10,945 nucleotides of DNA from Methanomicrobiales archaeon (GTDB taxonomy: Archaea; Halobacteriota; Methanomicrobia; Methanomicrobiales; Methanoculleaceae): the NCBI GenBank assembly GCA_012511245.1, contig JAAZGM010000291.1:1-10945 (forward strand), in the 5' to 3' direction. The notes under the pieces are model-generated. The model worked only from the letters and a program-made list of their open reading frames with translations. It did no database searches and was not told the origin of the DNA. Shown here one piece after another: positions 6,733 through 10,945 of this stretch. Each line of letters begins with the position of its first letter. The first letter of the stretch is position 1. A program made the position numbers and the translations under genes.

Positions 6733-7696
6733 CGCCGTCGTCATCCCCACCCTGATCGCGATCGGGATCGTCGCTTACATGCTCTATCGCGTATGGGACG
6801 ACCTCCTGCTGACGCTCGAACATGCGGTGCTCCCCTACCTCTTTGCCGCCGTCGCGATCTGCATCACCGCCTGGACACTCCGGGGATACCGCTACCGGTT
6901 CATCCTGCAGGGGCTCGACGTCAGAAAAAACCTCTGGTTCTCGACCGCCTGCATCTTCATATCCCAGACGGCGAACCTCATCGTCCCCGCGCGCCTCGGC
7001 GACTTCGTGCGGATGCTCATCCTGAAACACGATGATAGCGCCACCTACTCGCAGGGGTTCTCGTCCCTCATCGTCGAGCGCGTCTTTGATATCCTGATGA
7101 TCGCCATACTCGGCGCCGTCGCGCTCCCGTTCGTCCTCGCAGTGCTCGAGGTCCCCGACTGGTTCATCACGATCATCCTCGTCCCCCTCGCCGCAGGAGG
7201 CATCTTCTTCGTCATGCTCCTCTGGTCGGGCAGGATAACGTCTGAGAACCGGATCCTCGCCGCCATCCAGAGGATGCTCGACGAGGTGAAGCGGGCATCC
7301 CTCAATCCCCGGGCGCTCGGTGTGCTCAGCGGTTCATCGCTCCTGATATGGCTCGTCGATGTGATGGTCTGCTACGCGGTCGTCCTGATGTTTCAGGTGC
7401 CGATCCCGTTCGGCATCATCGTTCTTGCGATCGTCATCGGGAACCTCGTCAAAGCCGTTCCAATCACCCCGGGCGGGGTGGGAACCTACGAACTCACGCT
7501 CGCCCTGACGTTCGGGCTTGCAGGAACGCCGGCAGTCACGGCAACGCTGATAGCGGTCGTCGACCACCTGATCAAGAACCTGGTCACGCTCGTCGGAGGC
7601 GTCGGATCGATCTACTACTTCGGCGACTGGTCGATGGATCTCTTGAAGAGAGCATTCAACAGGGATATCGAGACGGAGGATACATTTGGCGGTTGA
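6716..7696 (+). CDS. LPG synthase-type (UPF0104/COG0392) flippase-like membrane protein
   Basis: A 326-residue integral membrane protein with about eight or nine hydrophobic segments and a charged C-terminal tail. It has the conserved motifs of the lysylphosphatidylglycerol synthase transmembrane family (PF03706): RGYRYRFIL (56-64), PARLGDFVRM (91-100), SLIVERVFDI (117-126) and the signature TPGGVGTYE (251-259). There is no aminoacyl-transferase domain, so it is not an MprF enzyme. In archaea this membrane domain is found fused behind a family 2 glycosyltransferase in AglD of Haloferax. Here the same pair exists as two overlapping genes. The probable role is assisting movement or use of the lipid-linked sugar made by its partner; this is inferred. 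I chose ATG 6716 (GGTGG at 6704-6708, seven bases ahead) over a TTG at 6674 that would add 14 non-conserved-looking residues. It overlaps the glycosyltransferase gene by 17 bases and the next gene by 11. Confidence 0.88.
   Translation: MWKKVSAVVIPTLIAIGIVAYMLYRVWDDLLLTLEHAVLPYLFAAVAICITAWTLRGYRYRFILQGLDVRKNLWFSTACIFISQTANLIVPARLGDFVRMLILKHDDSATYSQGFSSLIVERVFDILMIAILGAVALPFVLAVLEVPDWFITIILVPLAAGGIFFVMLLWSGRITSENRILAAIQRMLDEVKRASLNPRALGVLSGSSLLIWLVDVMVCYAVVLMFQVPIPFGIIVLAIVIGNLVKAVPITPGGVGTYELTLALTFGLAGTPAVTATLIAVVDHLIKNLVTLVGGVGSIYYFGDWSMDLLKRAFNRDIETEDTFGG
7675..7688 (+). promoter_or_regulatory. Strong ribosome binding site with TTG start
   Basis: GGAGGA (7675-7680), five bases before TTG (7686-7688), decides the start of the DUF2298 gene inside the end of the upstream gene. 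The next in-frame ATG lies at residue 18, within the first membrane helix, so TTG is the better start. Confidence 0.7.
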
Positions 7697-9686
7697 GTTT
7701 CTCATCCCCGTGCTCCTCTGGCTCGGTGTCGTCAAGATGCTCCACCTCGCCGTCTGGCCGGCGCTTGAGCGCACGTTCGGTAACCTTGGAGCAGCCGCTG
7801 CATACCCGGCATCGATCCTCCTCTTCACGCTCGGCACGTGGTACCTGGGGCTCATAGGCCTTCCCATCTGGCTCGCCCTCCTGCCGTTCGTGGCCGCAGC
7901 CGCATATGCTGCATCGCAGCGATTCTTCACGAGAGAGAGGCTGCGGTCGGCGCTCACCTGGGACCTCGCCTTCCTGCTCCCCTTCCTCTTCATGCTCGAG
8001 GTGCGCTGGATCAACCCGAGCATCTCCTACGCCGAGAAGTTCATGGACCACGCGATCCTTGCATCGATCATGCGGGCACCCACCGTCCCGCCGCTCGACC
8101 CCTGGTATGCAGGGGGGACGCTGGACGTCTACTACTACATCGGCTACTGGATGAACGGCGCGCTCGGACTTGTATCCGGCGTGCCCTCGACGGTCACGTT
8201 CAACCTCGCGCTCCCGACGGTGCTCGGCCTCTCCGTTGTCTCGCTCTATGCCCTCGGGCACCTCCTCCTCGACCGTCACCGGTGGCTCCCGGTGGTCGCG
8301 CTCTTCCTCCCGAACCCCTCGGCGTTTTATCACATCCTCATCGGAGACTCCTGGTTCGATGTCCTCTGGGGGAGCACCCGGACGATCGAGAACACCATCA
8401 ACGAGTACCCCATCTTCTCGATGCTCTGGGGCGATGTGCACCCGCACGTCATGAGTTTCTTCAACCAGGGGTTCCTGCTCTTCCTCCTGGTATTCGCCTA
8501 CATGCGATGGGGAACCATCTCCATGCGGGGGAGGGCGCTCCTCTGCGGACTCGCCGCCCTCTCCCTCGGGTCGATGCCCGGGTTCAACTCCTGGGACGTA
8601 CTCGTCTACGCACCCATCACGCTGGTCTTCGGCCTCCTGATATGGCGGCGCTACGGCAACCTCCGGTTTGACAGCCTGAAGTCCTGGATGGTGCTTGCAA
8701 CAGTGCCGCCGCTCGCGGTAGCGGCATATCTCCCGTTCTACCTGCACCTCAACAGCCCCGGCGTCGAGGGAGTCGGGATCGTCCCCATACCCTCCGCACC
8801 GGTGGAATTCCTCCTGGTTCACGGATTCTTCCTCGCGGTGCTGGTCGCGTATTGCGCGCCGGATATCAGGAAGCGCCCCTACCTCCTCGCCGCCGCGGTG
8901 CCGTTCATCCTCGCCGGCTACCCGGCCGCAGCCATCGCTGTCGTCCCGCTGGTCTACCTCCTCGCCCGCCGCCGCTTTACGGCCGTCGATACGCTAGCCA
9001 TACTCGGCCTTACGATCATCCTCATCACCGAACTCATCTACCTCGTGGACAACATGGGCGAGACCTACTTCCGGATGAACACGGTCTTCAAGTTCTACCT
9101 CCCCGCATGGTTCCTCCTCGGGACAGCGAGCCTTGCCATCATCGGCGAGTGGCTCCAGGGCACCGGGATCGACCGGCACATATCAAGCCGGATGGGGAAA
9201 GCACTCCCGGCACTGGCCGCCGTGCTCCTCCTCATCGCGCCTTTTGCGATCAACATCGACTTCGGGTATGGGAGCCATACGCTCGACGGGGCGGCATACC
9301 TCGAGGGTGCCCACCCTGGAGATGCTGCGGCGATCGCATTCCTCCAGACTCTCCCCGGAAACCATGTCATCGTCGAGGCAGAAGGCGGTGATTACACCTA
9401 TTACTCACGGGTCTCGTCGTTCACCGGGATCCCGGCGATCATCGGGATGCCGTTTCACGAGCATATGTGGCGCGGGGATGATGGGCATGTGAACGAGCGG
9501 AGCACCGACGTACGGACGATCTACGAACAGCCCGGCAGGACTGTCGACCTCGCGCGGGCGTACAACGCCACCCTGCTGTATGTAGGTGCAGAAGAGCGCG
9601 ACCGCTACGCCGTCTCTCTCCCGACGGATGCGCTCGAACTCATCTATGACAAGCAGGATGTCCAGATATACCGGATCCCCGCATAA
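7686..9686 (+). CDS. DUF2298 / TIGR03662 (Chlor_Arch_YYY) polytopic membrane protein
   Basis: A 666-residue, extremely hydrophobic protein with roughly fifteen membrane segments and a soluble C-terminal domain from about residue 530. It carries the family's defining YYYxG motif as DVYYYIGYW (147-155). Other likely functional loops are ISYAEKFMDHA (113-123) with an acidic residue, WGDVHPHVMSFF (248-259), FNSWDV (300-305) and YFRMNTVFKFY (461-471). The domain family is called DUF2298 (PF10060). Its biochemical role is not established: transport was once suggested, and GT-C-like glycosyl transfer is an alternative given the layout of loops and the partner genes. The family nearly always co-occurs with TIGR03663, as here (234-1904). 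This is the single-domain form, without TPR repeats or duplication. It ends an operon of four overlapping genes and begins with TTG after a strong ribosome binding site. Confidence 0.9.
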   Translation: MAVEFLIPVLLWLGVVKMLHLAVWPALERTFGNLGAAAAYPASILLFTLGTWYLGLIGLPIWLALLPFVAAAAYAASQRFFTRERLRSALTWDLAFLLPFLFMLEVRWINPSISYAEKFMDHAILASIMRAPTVPPLDPWYAGGTLDVYYYIGYWMNGALGLVSGVPSTVTFNLALPTVLGLSVVSLYALGHLLLDRHRWLPVVALFLPNPSAFYHILIGDSWFDVLWGSTRTIENTINEYPIFSMLWGDVHPHVMSFFNQGFLLFLLVFAYMRWGTISMRGRALLCGLAALSLGSMPGFNSWDVLVYAPITLVFGLLIWRRYGNLRFDSLKSWMVLATVPPLAVAAYLPFYLHLNSPGVEGVGIVPIPSAPVEFLLVHGFFLAVLVAYCAPDIRKRPYLLAAAVPFILAGYPAAAIAVVPLVYLLARRRFTAVDTLAILGLTIILITELIYLVDNMGETYFRMNTVFKFYLPAWFLLGTASLAIIGEWLQGTGIDRHISSRMGKALPALAAVLLLIAPFAINIDFGYGSHTLDGAAYLEGAHPGDAAAIAFLQTLPGNHVIVEAEGGDYTYYSRVSSFTGIPAIIGMPFHEHMWRGDDGHVNERSTDVRTIYEQPGRTVDLARAYNATLLYVGAEERDRYAVSLPTDALELIYDKQDVQIYRIPA

Positions 9687-9708
9687 ACTATCAGGACGGC
9701 ACCCATAC

Positions 9709-9743
9709 GAGGCGGCGCTAAAATGGCGGAACCTTCGCGCCTC
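9709..9743 (+). repeat. Imperfect inverted repeat after the DUF2298 gene
   Basis: GAGGCG (9709-9714) can pair with CGCCTC (9738-9743); with G9715 bulged, a further CG/CG pairs (9716-9717 with 9736-9737), leaving an 18-base loop. It begins 22 bases after the stop codon. No T-run follows, so it may mark or protect the transcript's 3' end rather than terminate it. Confidence 0.35.
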
Positions 9744-9755
9744 ACCGGAGAGAGA

Positions 9756-9800
9756 ATGACAAACCTTTATCACTCCTCTTATTGACATAATACAGCGCAT
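9756..9800 (+). promoter_or_regulatory. Probable promoter of the rpl7ae operon
   Basis: A purine-rich GACAAAC (9758-9764) followed by CTTTATCA (9765-9772) resembles an archaeal BRE plus TATA box. Transcription would start near 9792, giving a leader of about 75 bases. An alternative TATA-like stretch, CATAATAC (9786-9793), would shorten the leader to about 50 bases. Both keep the structured element described at 9824-9855. Confidence 0.45.
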
Positions 9801-9823
9801 TCGATCAGCTACGCTACTGATGA

Positions 9824-9855
9824 ATGATGACGGAGCAGCAGAAAGCTGCCCCTGA
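9824..9855 (+). promoter_or_regulatory. Candidate L7Ae-binding kink-turn in the rpl7ae leader
   Basis: ATGATGA (9824-9830) matches box C (RUGAUGA) and CTGA (9852-9855) matches box D. Between them GCAGC/GCTGC (9835-9839 with 9845-9849) forms a 5-base-pair hairpin with loop AGAAA. Folded as a box C/D kink-turn, G9826 pairs A9855, A9827 pairs G9854, U9828 faces U9853, G9829 pairs C9852 and GG 9832-9833 pairs CC 9850-9851, with small bulges. The ribosome binding site GAGGTGA (9858-9864) begins three bases later, so L7Ae bound here could block initiation. Autoregulation of L7Ae through a leader kink-turn has been reported in archaea. The outer stem is weak in my hand folding, so this remains a candidate. 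Confidence 0.5.
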
Positions 9856-9867
9856 AAGAGGTGAGTT

Positions 9868-10236
9868 ATGGCAAAGGCATACGTGAAATTTGAGATTCCG
9901 GAAGAGATCCAGAATAAGGCCCTTGAAGCCCTTGAGATCGCAAGAGATACCGGCAAGGTGAAGAAAGGGTCGAACGAGGCAACAAAAGCAGTTGAACGCA
10001 ACACCGCCCAGCTGGTTCTCATCGGTTCAGACGTTGAGCCCGAAGAGATTGTGATGCATCTTCCGCTGCTCTGCGAAGAGAAGCAGATTCCGTTCGTTTA
10101 CATATCAAAGCAGAACGACATCGGCTCCGCGAGCGGCCTCGAGGTCGGTTCAGCCGCCGCCGCGATCGTCAAGTCCGGCAAGGCAAAGGACCTCGTCGAA
10201 GAGATCGCAAAGCAGATTGCTGCACTGAGAGCGTGA
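9868..10236 (+). CDS. rpl7ae: Ribosomal protein L7Ae, kink-turn RNA-binding protein
   Basis: A 122-residue protein, the usual length for archaeal L7Ae. It binds kink-turns in 23S rRNA and is also a core part of box C/D and H/ACA guide RNPs and of archaeal RNase P. Visible family motifs are GKVKKGSNEATKAVERNTAQ (29-48), whose GxNExxK segment contacts the kink-turn, then LVLIGSDVEPEEIVMHLPLL (49-68), IPFVYISKQNDIGSASGLE (74-92) and a C-terminal helix. The ATG at 9868 follows GAGGTGA (9858-9864). It is the first gene of the conserved archaeal block L7Ae-S28e-L24e-NDK; eS28 begins ten bases after its stop. The leader may be its own binding site (see 9824-9855). Confidence 0.98.
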   Translation: MAKAYVKFEIPEEIQNKALEALEIARDTGKVKKGSNEATKAVERNTAQLVLIGSDVEPEEIVMHLPLLCEEKQIPFVYISKQNDIGSASGLEVGSAAAAIVKSGKAKDLVEEIAKQIAALRA

Positions 10237-10246
10237 GGGATAAATC

Positions 10247-10456
10247 ATGGCAAACGACGGAACGCCCGCAGAAGTTATCGAGATCATCGGCATGACCGGT
10301 ATGCATGGCGAAGCCCAGCAGGTGAAGTGCCGGGTGCTCGATGGCCCGAACAAGGGGCGGATCATCACCCGCAACACTGTGGGCCCCATCAGGGAGGGAG
10401 ACATCCTCTCGCTGCTCGAGACCGAGCGTGAAGCGAAGAAACTATCGAGGCGATAA
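10247..10456 (+). CDS. rps28e: 30S ribosomal protein eS28
   Basis: A 69-residue small-subunit protein of the archaeal/eukaryotic eS28 family with an OB-like beta barrel. The recognisable parts are AEVIEIIGMTGMHGEAQQVK (8-27), a VLDGPNKGRIITRNTVGPIR run (30-49) and the strongly conserved end GDILSLLETEREAKKLSRR. The length is normal for archaea. GAGGGA, overlapping the rpl7ae stop, serves as ribosome binding site six bases before ATG. The next gene follows after two bases, so the block is surely one operon. Confidence 0.98.
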   Translation: MANDGTPAEVIEIIGMTGMHGEAQQVKCRVLDGPNKGRIITRNTVGPIREGDILSLLETEREAKKLSRR

Positions 10457-10458
10457 CC

Positions 10459-10650
10459 ATGGTCGACAAGTATGTCTGCAGTTTCTGCGGAGAGACCCTG
10501 GAACCCGGCACTGGAACGATGTTCGTCAAGAGAGACGGAACCATCTACTACTTCTGCAGTTCCAGGTGCCAGAACAACTACCGGCTCGGCCGGGTGCCGC
10601 GCCGCGTAGAGTGGACCGCAGCCGGGCGGAGAGCCCGCGGTAAAGAGTGA
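10459..10650 (+). CDS. rpl24e: 50S ribosomal protein eL24
   Basis: A 63-residue zinc-ribbon ribosomal protein. The four zinc ligands are present as CSFC (C7, C10) and FCSSRC (C33, C37), the standard spacing for archaeal eL24. The middle has EPGTGTMFVKRDGTIYYFCS, and the basic tail after residue 41 (RLGRVPRRVEWT) contacts rRNA. It starts two bases after the eS28 stop; its ribosome binding site GAGGCGAT lies inside the end of rps28e and differs by one base from the consensus. The ndk start lies five bases after its stop. Confidence 0.98.
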   Translation: MVDKYVCSFCGETLEPGTGTMFVKRDGTIYYFCSSRCQNNYRLGRVPRRVEWTAAGRRARGKE

Positions 10651-10655
10651 TCGGG

Positions 10656-10945
10656 ATGGACCGCACATTCGTGATGGTCAAACCCGACGGCGTCCAGCGC
10701 GGACTCGTCGGGGAGATCGTCTCCCGGTTCGAGGCAAAGGGCCTCAAGCTCATCGGGGCGAAACTTGAGAGCCTCCCCGAGGAGCGGGTCGTCGAGCAGT
10801 ACCGCGAGCACAAGGAAAAGCCCTTCTTCCCGGGCCTCGCGACCTACATCATGAGCGGCCCCTGCTTCCTGATGGCATGGGAGGGGAAGGGTGTCGTCGC
10901 AGTCGTCCGGAGGATGGTCGGCGCAACGAACCCCGCAGAAGCTGC
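10656..10945 (+). CDS. ndk: Nucleoside diphosphate kinase, N-terminal part
   Basis: The first 96 codons of NDK, which moves the terminal phosphate from NTPs (mainly ATP) to NDPs through a phospho-histidine. MDRTFVMVKPDGVQRGLVGE contains the nucleotide-contacting K9 in KPDG; Y49, F57/F58 (KPFFPGL), SGPCFLMAWEG and VVRRMVGATNPAEA follow the family pattern. The window ends before the catalytic NxxHGSDS segment, expected about 20 residues later, so activity cannot be judged. The ATG at 10656 is preceded by GAGTGATC, which overlaps the rpl24e stop. In archaea, ndk commonly follows L7Ae-S28e-L24e and precedes infB, which probably lies to the right. Confidence 0.97.
   Translation, partial: MDRTFVMVKPDGVQRGLVGEIVSRFEAKGLKLIGAKLESLPEERVVEQYREHKEKPFFPGLATYIMSGPCFLMAWEGKGVVAVVRRMVGATNPAEA

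Noticed and set aside
7656..8822. Minus-strand open frame (388 codons) opposite the DUF2298 gene
   Set aside because: It is unusually rich in Glu and Arg, as expected from reading hydrophobic GC-rich codons backwards. No motif or ribosome binding site supports it.
9784..9855. Alternative kink-turn using CCTCTT (9775-9780) paired with AAGAGG (9856-9861)
   Set aside because: The outer stem is perfect and GA stands at the right place (9784-9785), but no inner stem follows, and the likely transcription start falls downstream of this stretch.
9405..10022. Minus-strand open frame (205 codons) spanning the rpl7ae leader
   Set aside because: It runs antisense through two firmly identified genes and the leader, with no motif or ribosome binding site supporting it.
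1..10945. CRISPR arrays, insertion sequences, tRNA or rRNA genes
   Set aside because: I saw no regularly spaced direct repeats, transposase motifs, terminal inverted repeats with target duplications, or tRNA arm patterns on reading both strands.

Overview
The window looks like chromosome from a high-GC methanogenic archaeon of the Methanomicrobiales, most like Methanoculleus. This placement is inferred from archaeal-type ribosomal genes (uS10, L7Ae, eS28, eL24), a CetZ tubulin-like protein, GAGGTGA-type ribosome binding sites, GC-rich third codon positions and TATA-type promoters. I could not run a database search, so the genus is a guess.

Layout. Bases 1-221 hold the end of rps10, normally the last gene of the archaeal str-type ribosomal operon. 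Twelve bases later comes a polytopic GT-C-like membrane protein of the TIGR03663 (Agl23) family (234-1904). A gene-free stretch of about 500 bases follows (1905-2401). It holds several small palindromes and, near its right end, a hairpin plus T-run that would terminate the leftward operon. That operon (4673 to 2402, minus strand) encodes a CetZ protein and a signal-peptide, coiled-coil, C-terminally anchored surface protein. A 111-base AT-rich divergent promoter region (4674-4784) separates it from a rightward operon of four overlapping genes (4785-9686): an FAD-dependent oxidoreductase, an ALG5/DPM1-like family 2 glycosyltransferase, an LPG-synthase-type (UPF0104) flippase-like membrane protein and a very hydrophobic DUF2298/TIGR03662 protein with the YYYxG motif. 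After a 181-base leader and promoter region comes the standard archaeal block rpl7ae-rps28e-rpl24e-ndk. The last gene is cut by the window end.

How the genes may work together. The glycosyltransferase and the UPF0104 protein match the two halves of haloarchaeal AglD, which charges dolichol phosphate with a sugar. The TIGR03663 and TIGR03662 proteins are families known to co-occur, and the first resembles dolichyl-phosphate-sugar-dependent transferases. A reasonable model is a small envelope-glycosylation module: the glycosyltransferase makes a polyprenyl-phosphate sugar on the cytoplasmic side, the UPF0104 protein helps it across the membrane, and one or both GT-C-like proteins transfer it to an outside acceptor. 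The oxidoreductase would modify either the lipid or the sugar. The CetZ operon sits inside this set and is transcribed divergently from it, so a link between cell shape and surface is possible but unproven.

The most interesting regulatory feature is the rpl7ae leader. Box C-like and box D-like motifs flank a small hairpin right in front of the ribosome binding site, as expected for a kink-turn through which L7Ae represses its own translation.
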